This document shows, piece after piece, positions 46,384 to 54,286 of a DNA stretch of 54,286 nt. Below the pieces are notes generated by a model, which had not been told where the DNA came from, did not search any database, and worked only from the letters and a program-made list of their open reading frames with translations. The translations under genes were made by a program, and so were the position numbers. This DNA is from Verrucomicrobiia bacterium (GTDB taxonomy: Bacteria; Verrucomicrobiota; Verrucomicrobiia; Limisphaerales; JADLHS01). Position 1 is the stretch's first letter. Each line of letters begins with the position of its first letter. Location of the stretch: the NCBI GenBank assembly GCA_011525685.1, contig WYBW01000067.1, positions 1-54,286 on the forward strand, in the 5' to 3' direction.

Positions 46384-47765
46384 CAGTCAAACATTTTGCC
46401 CGGATTCAAAATCCCGTTTGGGTCCAGCGCGCGCCGCAATTCGCGCAACACCCGCATCTGCGCGTCGCCGGCAAACTTCGGAAGGATGCCCTTCTTCGCC
46501 AGGCCGATGCCGTGTTCGCCGGTGATCGTGCCGCCCAACCGGATGGCCTCATCAAAGATTTCTTTGAATGCCTCCTCGACGCGGTGCATCTCCTCCTTGT
46601 TCCGCTCGTCGGTCAGGAAAGTAGGATGCAAATTGCCGTCGCCCATGTGACCGAACGTGCCGACCTTGAGGTTGTATTTCTTGCCGACGGTGTCCACGAA
46701 ACGAATCATCCGCGCCAGTTCGCTGCGCGGCACGGTCGCATCTTCCAGAATCGTTGTGGGCGCAACCCGGGCCAGCGCGGAAAAGGCGCTGCGACGAGCG
46801 GTGGCCAGCTTCGTGGCCTCGGCTTCGTCCTGGGCCACGCGCACTTCCTTCGCGCCGTTCTTGCGGGCCAGTTCCTCCATCTTGGCGGCTTCCTCGGCAA
46901 CCGCAGCCGGATGGCCGTCGGTTTCCATCAACAGCAACGCCTCGCAATCGAGCGGCAAGCCAACCTTTGCGAAGTCCTCCACGCAACGAATGGTCGTGCG
47001 ATCCAGAAACTCCAGCGTGCAAGGGATGATTTGCGCCGCGATGATGTCCGATACCGTCTGCGCCGCCTGGTCCATCGCCGCGTAGGTGGCGACCATCGTC
47101 TTCTTCGCCTGCGGCTTGGGAATCAGGCGGAGCAGAACTTTTGTGATGACGCCCAACGTGCCTTCCGAACCGATAAACAAGTCGCGCAGCGAATAGCCCG
47201 CCACGTCTTTCACGCACTTGTTGCCCATCCAGCAGACCTCGCCATCGGGCAGGACAACTTCCAACCCCATCACGTAGTTGCGCGTGATGCCGTATTTCAG
47301 GCCGCGCAAGCCGCCGGAGTTCTCGGCCACGTTGCCACCGATGGTGGAGATCTTCATCGAGCCGGGATCGGGCGGATAAAACAAACCCGCGGCGGTCGCC
47401 GCATCGGATATCGTCAAGGTGGTGACGCCCGCCTCGACCAGCATCGTGAGATTCGCGCGGTCCAGTTCGAGAATCTTGTCCATCTTGACCAGACACAGCA
47501 CGAGGCCCTCGCTCACCGGCAGGCTGCCACCGCTCAAGCCCGTGCCCGAGCCGCGAGTGACCACGGGAAACTTGTTCTGATTGGCCAGCTTGAGAACCGC
47601 GGCAATCTGCTCCGTGCTCCTGGCGAAGGCGACCGCTCCAGGCATCTGTTGCAAAGCCGCGGTGCCGTCGAACGAATAGGGAATGAGGTCTTCCTTGGAA
47701 GTGAGGACGTTATCCGCGCCGACGATTTCACGAAGTTTGGCGAGCGTGTCGTTTCCCAGTGACAT
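46383..47765 (-). CDS. glcD: Glycolate oxidase FAD-binding subunit
   Basis: FAD-dependent subunit of glycolate dehydrogenase (PCMH-type FAD fold, FAD-oxidase C-terminal domain), 460 aa. The FAD region contains PVVTRGSGTGLSGGSLPVSEGLVL and DPGSMKISTIGGNVAENSGGLRGLKYGITRNYVMGLE. The C-terminal cap has LKVGTFGHMGDGNLHPTF and GGTITGEHGIGLAKKG. GlcE is not separate here; many bacteria use the GlcD/GlcF pair alone. The stop overlaps the ATG of the glcF remnant. About 310 bp separate its start from the divergent aldehyde dehydrogenase. Confidence 0.94.
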   Translation of the reverse strand: MSLGNDTLAKLREIVGADNVLTSKEDLIPYSFDGTAALQQMPGAVAFARSTEQIAAVLKLANQNKFPVVTRGSGTGLSGGSLPVSEGLVLCLVKMDKILELDRANLTMLVEAGVTTLTISDAATAAGLFYPPDPGSMKISTIGGNVAENSGGLRGLKYGITRNYVMGLEVVLPDGEVCWMGNKCVKDVAGYSLRDLFIGSEGTLGVITKVLLRLIPKPQAKKTMVATYAAMDQAAQTVSDIIAAQIIPCTLEFLDRTTIRCVEDFAKVGLPLDCEALLLMETDGHPAAVAEEAAKMEELARKNGAKEVRVAQDEAEATKLATARRSAFSALARVAPTTILEDATVPRSELARMIRFVDTVGKKYNLKVGTFGHMGDGNLHPTFLTDERNKEEMHRVEEAFKEIFDEAIRLGGTITGEHGIGLAKKGILPKFAGDAQMRVLRELRRALDPNGILNPGKMFD

Positions 47766-48078
47766 AAGCAGTCCTGAGGGCAGGATGTTCCAGCGATGGC
47801 GGCACGGTCAAGGAAACTGAAATCCGCGGCAGCGACTGGGAGTGGAAGTTGCATGGTTGGGTTGGCGGTTCTCGGGGCGGGAGAACTCCGCTTGTCTCAG
47901 AGCGGGCGGAGCGATGGCTGACCAACGAGTCTTCCGCCCGGCCAGGTTGAGGTCACTTCCAGACACCGTGGATGCTCGCCATCACCGAGCGGCTGGCAGA
48001 AAAGGCGTGACCCGGCCGGGTTGCGCCTTTAACCATGTGCCCGCGCATGAAGTTGTCGCCTTGGAACGGGGTCGCAGG
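47766..48078. other. Intergenic region between glcD and aldehyde dehydrogenase
   Basis: A divergent spacer of about 310 bp. The frame of the aldehyde dehydrogenase is open back to 47842, but those 79 codons have no family resemblance, so they are not counted as coding. No palindrome, promoter pair or repeat stands out. Confidence 0.4.
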
Positions 48079-49503
48079 ATGAAGACTCACCCGGTTTATC
48101 TGAATGGGAACTGGGTGATCACCGGTGATTCCATGCCGGTCATCAATCCCGCCAGCACGGAGGTCATCGGCCGGATGTCGGTGGTGGACCGGGTTCACGT
48201 GGCGCAGGCCATCAGCGACGCGCACGCGGCGTTCCAGGCATGGCGCGAAGTCACGGGCAAAGGCCGGGGTGAACTGTTGGAAAAGATTGCCGACGAACTG
48301 GAGCGCCGACGCGAGGAAGTTGCCCGCATCATCACTTTGGAGAACGGGAAACCCATCGGCCAAAGCCAGGGCGAGGTGGCGCTGGCGTTGGATCATTTGC
48401 GCTGGTTCGCCGCCGAGGCGCGCCGGATTTATGGCCGGGTGGTGCCCCAACAGGTGGAAAGCAAGCGGCATCTGGTGCTCAGAACCCCGGTGGGCGTGGT
48501 GGCGGCCATCACCCCTTGGAACTTCCCGTTGATGCTGGCGGTGCGCAAAGTGGCGCCGGCATTGGCGGCCGGGTGTCCGGTCATCCTCAAGCCCGCCAGC
48601 CAGACACCGCTTGCGGCAGTGGCGCTGGCCGAATGTATGAGCAAGGCGGAATTGCCGCCGGGGGTCTTTCAACTGCTGGCCGGTCCAGCCGAGGAAATCG
48701 CCAACGAGTTTTTGGAGAATCCACTGTGCCGAAAAATCTCGTTCACCGGTTCAACCGAAGTGGGCCGCAAGCTGATTGCGGGGGCGGCGCGGCACGTGAA
48801 GCCGCTTTCGCTGGAACTGGGCGGCAACGCTCCGGTGCTCGTGTTTGAGGATTGCATGGTGGACGAGGCGGTCGCGGGCACCCTCATGGCCAAGTTCAGG
48901 AACACCGGCCAGTCCTGCGTGGCGGCCAACCGGATTTACGTGCAGCGTCAGGTATATGACGCGTTCATCCGCCGGCTCACCGAAAAGGTTCAGGCGTTGG
49001 AGGTGGGCGATGGCGTGGATCCCCAGGTGCAAATCGGTCCGTTGATTGACGAGGCCGCGGTGGCCAAGGCCGAGGAACACGTGCAGGACGCAATCAACGG
49101 CGGCGCGGAATTGCGCTGCGGCGGGCACCGCCTGGGCCGGGTGGGGTTCTTCTTCGAACCCACCGTCCTGTCCGGCGTCGGCCACAGCAGCCTGTGCATG
49201 TTCGAAGAGACTTTCGCCCCGGTGGCGCCGGTCACGGCGTTCGACACCGAGGAGGAAGCCATCACACTGGCCAACAAAACCATTCACGGTCTGGCGGCGT
49301 ACGTTTTCACCCGTGACCTCGGACGCATGTTCCGGCTCGCTGAGGCGCTGGAAGCCGGCACCATCGGCATCAACGACGGCCTGCCCACCACCTCGCAATG
49401 CCCGTTCGGCGGCGTCAAACAAAGCGGTTGGGGACGCGAACTGGGCATTGAAGGATTGGACGCCTTCCTCGACACGAAACACATCTCAGTTGATCTGGGA
49501 TAG
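48079..49503 (+). CDS. Succinate-semialdehyde dehydrogenase-type aldehyde dehydrogenase
   Basis: NAD(P)-dependent aldehyde dehydrogenase, 474 aa. The oxyanion-hole Asn148 is in TPWNFP, Lys171 in ILKPAS, the general-base Glu246 in LELGGNAP and the nucleophile Cys280 in GQSCVAANR. The sequence (LENGKPIGQSQGEV, FGGVKQSGWGRELGIEGLDAFLD) is closest to GabD/YneI-like succinate-semialdehyde dehydrogenases, which convert succinate semialdehyde to succinate. Related enzymes use other C4-C5 semialdehydes, including those from sugar acids. The start MKTHPVYLNG is the usual family opening; GCAGG just before the ATG is a weak ribosome site. Confidence 0.92.
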   Translation: MKTHPVYLNGNWVITGDSMPVINPASTEVIGRMSVVDRVHVAQAISDAHAAFQAWREVTGKGRGELLEKIADELERRREEVARIITLENGKPIGQSQGEVALALDHLRWFAAEARRIYGRVVPQQVESKRHLVLRTPVGVVAAITPWNFPLMLAVRKVAPALAAGCPVILKPASQTPLAAVALAECMSKAELPPGVFQLLAGPAEEIANEFLENPLCRKISFTGSTEVGRKLIAGAARHVKPLSLELGGNAPVLVFEDCMVDEAVAGTLMAKFRNTGQSCVAANRIYVQRQVYDAFIRRLTEKVQALEVGDGVDPQVQIGPLIDEAAVAKAEEHVQDAINGGAELRCGGHRLGRVGFFFEPTVLSGVGHSSLCMFEETFAPVAPVTAFDTEEEAITLANKTIHGLAAYVFTRDLGRMFRLAEALEAGTIGINDGLPTTSQCPFGGVKQSGWGRELGIEGLDAFLDTKHISVDLG

Positions 49504-49675
49504 GACTTCCCCGCGCCAAAGGGCGTAGCGCCGGTTTTCCAACCGGTACACTTGCCCGTGGAGCAAGACTTCACCCGGCGCGGCGGGCTGCTTGACGAAA
49601 CACTCCACAGGGCGAGCCGACTGGAACTTCGGTGTAAACGCCGGGCGCTTTTTGGAGAGCAGTGTACGCCAGGCT
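49504..49675. repeat. Degenerate GTAGCGC-type palindromic repeat
   Basis: This stretch contains GTAGCGCCGGTTTTCCAACCGGTACAC (49525-49551) and GCCGACTGGAACTTCGGTGTA near its right end, both built like the palindromes inside the 213-bp MITE-like elements. The 14-mer AACCGGTACACTTG (49541-49554) recurs inverted at the chimeric gene junction at 19812-19825. No coding frame is supported. It separates the aldehyde dehydrogenase and the ECF sigma factor, whose stops face each other. Confidence 0.65.
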
Positions 49676-50431
49676 TCAAGCCGCCAGCGCCGCCTGCAAG
49701 GATCTGAGCTCCTCCTGCACCTGCGCGGGGTCGTTCAGGGTTTGCGCGATTTCGTCCCGCAGCAGTTCGCGATACCGTTTGCGCAGGCGATGCACCGCCA
49801 CGCGCACCGTGCCTTCATCGGTGCCGAGCGCCCGCGCCGCCTCGGCATACGGGATGGCTTTTTCACCCACCATCAAATAGCCCTTCGCCTGCTCGAACAA
49901 ATGCTCCCGGCCCTCGCGGAGACAATCGTCACGCAGACGGTGGATGACGCACTCCAGCAACGCCAAAGCCCATTCGCGGTCGAAGGTTCGATCAGGACTG
50001 TCGGCACCCGGCGGGTCGAGATGCAGACGATCTTCCGCGCTACGCCAGTCCAGGGACAGATGTTGCGCGCCGCCGCCGCGCTTCTGGCGATTGGCTTTAT
50101 CCCACTCGTTCGCAAGAAAATGTTTAAGCGAGGCCAGCAGAAAAGCTCGAAACTTGCCGCGCTCGGCTTGCAGGCCTTCGAGGTAATTTTTCTCCAGAAA
50201 AAGGGCGAAGAAGGCCTGAACGACGTCCTCGGCATCCTCCTTCGAATGGCCCTGGCGCCGCACAAAGGCATAAAGCGGATACCAATAGGTCTGGCACAAC
50301 TCGGCCAGCGCGCGGTCCGATTGCGGCGAGGACTTCCGACCCGCGGAAAGCACCATCGTCCAGCGCGTCGTCACGAAAACATCGCAGGGCGCGGCGCTGG
50401 ACTCCCCGGAGGCGGATTCGTTGTCGGTCAT
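49676..50431 (-). CDS. ECF-type sigma factor coupled to kinase
   Basis: A 251-aa sigma-70-family protein of the ECF type with an N-terminal extension. Region 2 is about residues 40-110 (LAELCQTYWYPLYAFVRRQGHSKEDAEDVVQAFFALFLE...ANRQKRGGG) and region 4 about 165-225 (LRDDCLREGREHLFEQAK..., EAARALGTDEGTVRVAVHRLRKRYRELLRDEI). It starts within the last codon of the kinase gene (ATGA overlap), so the two are co-translated. Sigma factors of this class that accompany Ser/Thr kinases are thought to be switched on by phosphorylation. No anti-sigma factor is seen. Confidence 0.88.
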   Translation of the reverse strand: MTDNESASGESSAAPCDVFVTTRWTMVLSAGRKSSPQSDRALAELCQTYWYPLYAFVRRQGHSKEDAEDVVQAFFALFLEKNYLEGLQAERGKFRAFLLASLKHFLANEWDKANRQKRGGGAQHLSLDWRSAEDRLHLDPPGADSPDRTFDREWALALLECVIHRLRDDCLREGREHLFEQAKGYLMVGEKAIPYAEAARALGTDEGTVRVAVHRLRKRYRELLRDEIAQTLNDPAQVQEELRSLQAALAA

Positions 50432-53400
50432 GGCTTGGCGGTTTCGATTGCGGCTGTCAGACTCAGGCTTCCCAAGTCCACCCACTGAAGAGGTTGAGCC
50501 TGCACCTGGAAATTGCGCACCTGGTCCAGTGTGAGTCCGGGAAAGACGAAGGTCGTGGTGGTCGCCGGACCGTTCTTGAGCGTCGTGTCCGCGATTCCCG
50601 GCACGAGCGTGCCGCCAGGGAGGCTGGCCATCACGCGGAGATTCCAGTCCGGATATGGCCTGCCAAACACTACTGTCACTTGGGCGCCCTTTGTTCCCAC
50701 ACCGGCGGTGTGCATTTCAATGTCCCACGGCGGATCGTCTCCGATGCGGGTCTTCGAGAAACTGCGTGTGAACGATTCAAGGCTCCGAATGGTGTGCCAT
50801 TCCGCGAGCGGAATGCCGAGCCGCGCCGAGGCCGACTTCGCGGACAGCGGCCAGACCACTTGCACCGGCAGCAACCCATCATTGGCCATGTCCCCGGACA
50901 CGACTTTGCCCCCGGCCGCGCTGCGGATTGCGCCCGCAAACTCGAACACAGGCATGTCCACGGGCCGAGGCAGGTTCTGTAGTCTAAACAAGACGTCAAA
51001 CAACCTGGCTTCCACCGCGCTTAATCGGTTCGAGTGTTGGATCGAACACTCGAAGCCTGCCAACAGCGAGCCGTCCGGCCGCCGCCAGGCTCGCGATGGT
51101 TCGTGGCTCGGCTTCAGCGCCACCAACGTGACCGAACCGCCGTTGCCCAGTTTCGTGGTGACGGCGCCGGAGGAAAAATCGCGCCGGGCCTGCACCGCCG
51201 GTTTCGCTCCCGCCCGAAGGATTTGCTTGAACCGCACATGAAGTTCGCCGCGCTGCGCGTCGAGTTTGAGCAACTGAAGAATTCCGAATCCGTTTTCCCT
51301 TGTGCGATAGGCGAAAGTGCGGCCACTGCCGTCATTCTCCGTGGGCTTGAGCGTGCGTGGCCTGAACACGCCTTGATGATGGCGGTCCACGACTTGTTGC
51401 GCCGTGAGAGTGTCCCAATCGGCATCCCGAAGCGCGGCGAACGTCGCGTCGAGAATCTGCAACTCGCCCACGCCGGCCACGGCATCAAATCCGTTTTCCT
51501 GCGCCCACAGCACGCTCTCGCCAATGCCGGCAAACACCGGTTCGCCCGGTTTGCCCGGCGGAAACGCTCCGGTGTGCCCCGTATCGAAATCAATCCACTC
51601 GTCAAAAGTGCGCTCGAGCACTTCGCTGAACTTCAGCGGCAGTGCCACCGGCAAGGAGGAGCGTGGCAGCAACGAAACCTCAGGGAATTCGACCCAATGC
51701 ACGGGACGGACCTGGACTTGGAACTCCTTGACTTCCTTTAGGGTCAGGCCGGGGAAGGCATAGGTCCAGATGCGGTTGTCCCCGTTTGGCGTGGCCGAAC
51801 CGGAAGCGCTCCGATAAGTGTGTTCCTTCCCGTTGCGGTCCACGGCCACGATGCGAGTCCGCCAATCGCGCGTTTCTCTTGCCATGATCATCGTGATTTC
51901 CACGCCGTCCTTGCCGTCGGTCGTCTTGTGGATGTTCACGTCCCAGCGCGGATCGCCCGGTTTGGTAAAATATGAGGTTCGATGATTGTTCGGGTCTCGT
52001 GCGCTGATCGTTCGCCACGGATCTATGGAAACGCCGGCAAAGACCGTGGCTCGGCGGGGGTTGGTTCGCCACGAGAACACTGCGGGTCGGGCGTCGGACA
52101 ACGGATCATCCCCGGCAAATACTTCCCCTCCCGAGCCAATCATGGCCTGTGGATTTGATTCGAAGTACACTCCGTCCGCTCCTTCCGGTAGGTCACGGGT
52201 GCGGAAAACCATGTTGCGATTCAGCCCCTCCTCCCGTCCGGGCGGCACTGCGTTCAGCAAGTCCAATGTGAGATCGGCTGCGGGTGTGCCGTCGGGTCGC
52301 CACCATTGGTTCGGGGCTGCCCCCACCTCCGCCACTGCAACCAATTCCAAGGAGCCACCACTGGGAAGTTCGGCAACCATAATTCCGGATTCACGATTCC
52401 ATTTGGCCTTCTGTTGAATCGTGGACCGTGCCAGGAGCCCGCCTTTGCCCGGCGGAAAGATTGCGGTTCTGAGATAGTGACTGCCAATTACAAACGCAAA
52501 CAATCCCACCAGCATCAGAGCGTCACCGAGGTATCGGAACTTGCGCTTTGGTGGCAGGATGACGGTCCCCTTGGCCGCTCGCTCCGGCTTTTCCCAAGGC
52601 TGGTTGATGGTGCGGCGCAGCCCCCAGAATGCCGTGAAGAGCCCCGCCAACCAGACCAGGCGGGATAAGGAGTGCTCCGTGCCGGCCATCCATCGCACGA
52701 TTTGATGAGCCAGCGCGGCAACCATCATCGTGAGGAAGACCGCGCCCAGTGCGCCTTGGAAGTTCACCTCCCGTTCGCCGTTGCGTTCCGTCACCACCGG
52801 GATGCCCGCCCAGCGCAGATAACGCACTCCACTCCCCGAGGAACGCTTTTCTTCGGAAGGAACGGCAATCTGCCGGGCCGTGGCCGGCGTCCCGGAACTC
52901 GTGATGCTTTCCACCTGCGATTTGACCTCGCTCGCCCGTTGATAACGCCGGGCCGGATCGTTTTCCAGGGCGCGCAACACCACGTCATCGAGACGCACGT
53001 CCACCTGCACCTTGCGCGAAGGCGGCGGGAACTTGCCCAAAGGCAGATCGCCGGTGAGCAATTCGTAAAGCACCACGCCCAGCGAATAAATGTCCGCGCG
53101 ATGATCCACCGTCAGCGGACGCTCCACCTGCTCCGGCGCCATGTAATGCGGCGTGCCCATGATCTGCCCTTCCGCCGTGAGGCGGGCTGCCTCCGCGTCG
53201 TAACCGAGAATCTTGGCCAGCCCGAAGTCGGCGATCTTCACCCGACCCTTCCGATCCACCAGCACGTTCTCCGGTTTGATGTCGCGATGCACCACACCCT
53301 CGTCATGGGCGTATTGGAGCGCATCGCAGATTTGCGGAATGACCTGCAACGCCTCGCGCGGGGAGAGCCGCGACGCCCGCGAAAGTTGCCGCAGATTCGC

Positions 53401-53835
53401 GCCGTCCACGAACTCCATGATGAAGAAGTGCAGATGGCCCGTCTGTCCGAATTCATGTACCGCCACGATGTTCGGATGGCTCAACCGGGCCAGGGCGCGC
53501 GCCTCGCGATTGAACCGCTCCGCGAAGTTGATTTCGCCGCTGCCGGTGGCCGGCAGGATTTTGAGCGCCACGAACCGGTCCAGCGCCGGTTGACGCGCCT
53601 TGTAAACCGCGCCCATCCCGCCCGCGCCCAACAGGCCGAGGATTTCGAGCTGGGGAAACAGCCGCGAGATTTCGCCCAATGAGGGAGGTTGGAAGTGTGG
53701 CGTTCCGCCTTCGCGGGTTTCTGTCGCAGCGCCTTGGGCCAGCAGGCACGCCGGGCAAAGTCCGGCCAGCGCGCCTTCCGGCACGGGTTTGCCGCAGCTC
53801 GGACAGGTTTTGGTCTCAATCGCTATGGTCTTCAT
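50428..53835 (-). CDS. Membrane Ser/Thr protein kinase with duplicated sensor module
   Basis: A 1135-aa receptor-like kinase. Residues 10-31 form a zinc ribbon (CPSCGKPVPE...CPACLL). The kinase domain (about 65-315) is complete: G-loop LGLLGAGGMGAVYKA, Lys92 in VALKIL, VHRDIKPEN (183-191) and DFG (203-205), GTPHYMAPEQ. Three membrane helices lie at about 361-381, 391-407 and 437-455. The extracytoplasmic part contains two related modules, about 486-724 and 888-1127, each ending FPGLTL..V..FQVQ..P..WV; the region between (about 725-885) resembles neither clearly. The duplicated module is unusual and may bind ligand. It is coupled to the ECF factor downstream, giving a sensor-kinase to sigma relay. 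Confidence 0.9.
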   Translation of the reverse strand: MKTIAIETKTCPSCGKPVPEGALAGLCPACLLAQGAATETREGGTPHFQPPSLGEISRLFPQLEILGLLGAGGMGAVYKARQPALDRFVALKILPATGSGEINFAERFNREARALARLSHPNIVAVHEFGQTGHLHFFIMEFVDGANLRQLSRASRLSPREALQVIPQICDALQYAHDEGVVHRDIKPENVLVDRKGRVKIADFGLAKILGYDAEAARLTAEGQIMGTPHYMAPEQVERPLTVDHRADIYSLGVVLYELLTGDLPLGKFPPPSRKVQVDVRLDDVVLRALENDPARRYQRASEVKSQVESITSSGTPATARQIAVPSEEKRSSGSGVRYLRWAGIPVVTERNGEREVNFQGALGAVFLTMMVAALAHQIVRWMAGTEHSLSRLVWLAGLFTAFWGLRRTINQPWEKPERAAKGTVILPPKRKFRYLGDALMLVGLFAFVIGSHYLRTAIFPPGKGGLLARSTIQQKAKWNRESGIMVAELPSGGSLELVAVAEVGAAPNQWWRPDGTPAADLTLDLLNAVPPGREEGLNRNMVFRTRDLPEGADGVYFESNPQAMIGSGGEVFAGDDPLSDARPAVFSWRTNPRRATVFAGVSIDPWRTISARDPNNHRTSYFTKPGDPRWDVNIHKTTDGKDGVEITMIMARETRDWRTRIVAVDRNGKEHTYRSASGSATPNGDNRIWTYAFPGLTLKEVKEFQVQVRPVHWVEFPEVSLLPRSSLPVALPLKFSEVLERTFDEWIDFDTGHTGAFPPGKPGEPVFAGIGESVLWAQENGFDAVAGVGELQILDATFAALRDADWDTLTAQQVVDRHHQGVFRPRTLKPTENDGSGRTFAYRTRENGFGILQLLKLDAQRGELHVRFKQILRAGAKPAVQARRDFSSGAVTTKLGNGGSVTLVALKPSHEPSRAWRRPDGSLLAGFECSIQHSNRLSAVEARLFDVLFRLQNLPRPVDMPVFEFAGAIRSAAGGKVVSGDMANDGLLPVQVVWPLSAKSASARLGIPLAEWHTIRSLESFTRSFSKTRIGDDPPWDIEMHTAGVGTKGAQVTVVFGRPYPDWNLRVMASLPGGTLVPGIADTTLKNGPATTTTFVFPGLTLDQVRNFQVQAQPLQWVDLGSLSLTAAIETAKP

Positions 53836-54286
53836 AACTGTTATGCGTTCTCTGCCCTCCTCAGAAGCGTTTTCTCGATTTCGTTACCGAAAACTTTTTT
53901 GAGGGTGCGAATTTCTGCCTGCTGGCAAATCCAAGCCGCCCGATGGCATCGTCGCGATAGGCAGATGCTGTTTTGCAAATGGCTGTAAGGCCGATGTTTC
54001 GTGCAAAATGCCATGGATGAACATGGGAGTCTTGCCACACTATGGGCCGGTGGCCAATGGGCCGAAAGCACCATCGCGGGGGATTCGCCCCACGGTTGCC
54101 TTATGTCCGGTGGAGGAAATGTCAAAAGCCTCTCTGAGAAAGACATTGCCTTCAATCCTTGCGGTTCCTCGCTGTTTTCAGTGGAATGGAATTGAGAGAA
54201 TACAGGTGAATGATCTGAAGTCTCGGCAACGGTCTCCCTCTCCCAGCGGGAGAGGGAAAAAGGGTGAGGGAGAGTCTTCGCATCCA
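53836..54286. other. Upstream region of kinase gene; palindromic repeat at the end
   Basis: No supported gene. A frame at 54001-54195 encodes 64 residues without resemblance to anything known and is not counted. GAGGAGGG lies on the minus strand about 20 bases before the kinase ATG, too far to be a good ribosome site. The last 50 bp hold a palindromic repeat, described separately. Confidence 0.45.
54236..54270. repeat. CCCTCTCCC/GGGAGAGGG palindrome with GGGTGAGGG tail
   Basis: CCCTCTCCC-AGC-GGGAGAGGG forms a perfect 9-bp hairpin, followed after five A-rich bases by GGGTGAGGG. The same pattern, with an added outer CCCCTCACCC arm, is at 20573-20635, and degraded forms at 19389-19425 and 19955-20029. 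These belong to one dispersed repeat family. Confidence 0.85.

Noticed and set aside
47842..48078. 79-codon extension of the aldehyde dehydrogenase
   Set aside because: The residues do not match the family, and the ATG at 48079 gives the standard N terminus.
54001..54195. 64-codon frame upstream of the kinase gene
   Set aside because: No ribosome site, no resemblance and no hydrophobic or domain pattern; likely chance.

Overview
This window is GC-rich chromosomal DNA, most likely from a member of Verrucomicrobiota (Limisphaerales/Pedosphaerales type, quite possibly a metagenome-assembled genome). The assignment is inference from gene style, not from a marker gene. The supporting signs are many large secreted beta-propeller, beta-helix and FG-GAP proteins, a Ser/Thr kinase with an N-terminal zinc ribbon coupled to an ECF-type sigma factor, a principal-type sigma factor of the form seen in that phylum, and dispersed palindromic repeats built on GTAGCGC and CTTCCAGTC units. 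No rRNA, tRNA or CRISPR array was recognised.

Layout. 0-6.5 kb: a small zinc-ribbon membrane protein, a Tat-exported DMFase-like lipoprotein, signal peptidase I, and a minus-strand run of sigma factor, apt, ogg and comB. 6.6-17.9 kb: RbsD/FucU-like protein, beta-helix protein, a BON / universal stress / site-2 protease / outer-membrane protein cluster, a tandem-ACT regulator, a glycosidase-like and BNR-propeller pair, and a gamma-glutamyltransferase-like enzyme. 17.9-21.4 kb: a decayed zone with fragments of a giant surface protein, a truncated GT39-type glycosyltransferase carrying in-frame palindromic insertions, and a GtrA protein. 21.4-24 kb: M48 protease and aroC. 23.7-30.5 kb: an ArsR-controlled locus with an operator-like palindrome, two small membrane proteins, TolC, an RND adaptor and an RND pump. 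30.5-36.2 kb: PQQ-type propeller, response regulator, FG-GAP protein, SDR and a nucleotidyltransferase/small-protein pair. 36.2-37.9 kb: gcvH, glutaredoxin and lipA, a compact lipoylation/glycine-cleavage unit. 37.8-49.5 kb: a tail-anchored GNAT-like protein, a sorbosone-dehydrogenase-type protein with two haem-c motifs, a secreted FN3 protein coupled to eda, the glycolate oxidase genes glcF and glcD separated by a small inserted cassette and a glcF remnant, and an aldehyde dehydrogenase. 49.6-53.9 kb: kinase and sigma pair. The final 450 bp are non-coding and end in a palindromic repeat.

Metabolically, eda, glcDF, the semialdehyde dehydrogenase, the SDR and the secreted carbohydrate-type proteins fit a heterotroph degrading plant or algal polysaccharides and uronic acids.

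The strongest unusual signals are: (i) two 213-bp MITE-like elements (30488-30700 and 38529-38741) with matching 12-bp terminal inverted repeats and 9-bp flanking direct repeats; (ii) palindromic repeats sitting in frame inside coding sequence at 19.9-20.6 kb; (iii) the interrupted glcD-glcF operon with a diverged 5' copy of glcF.
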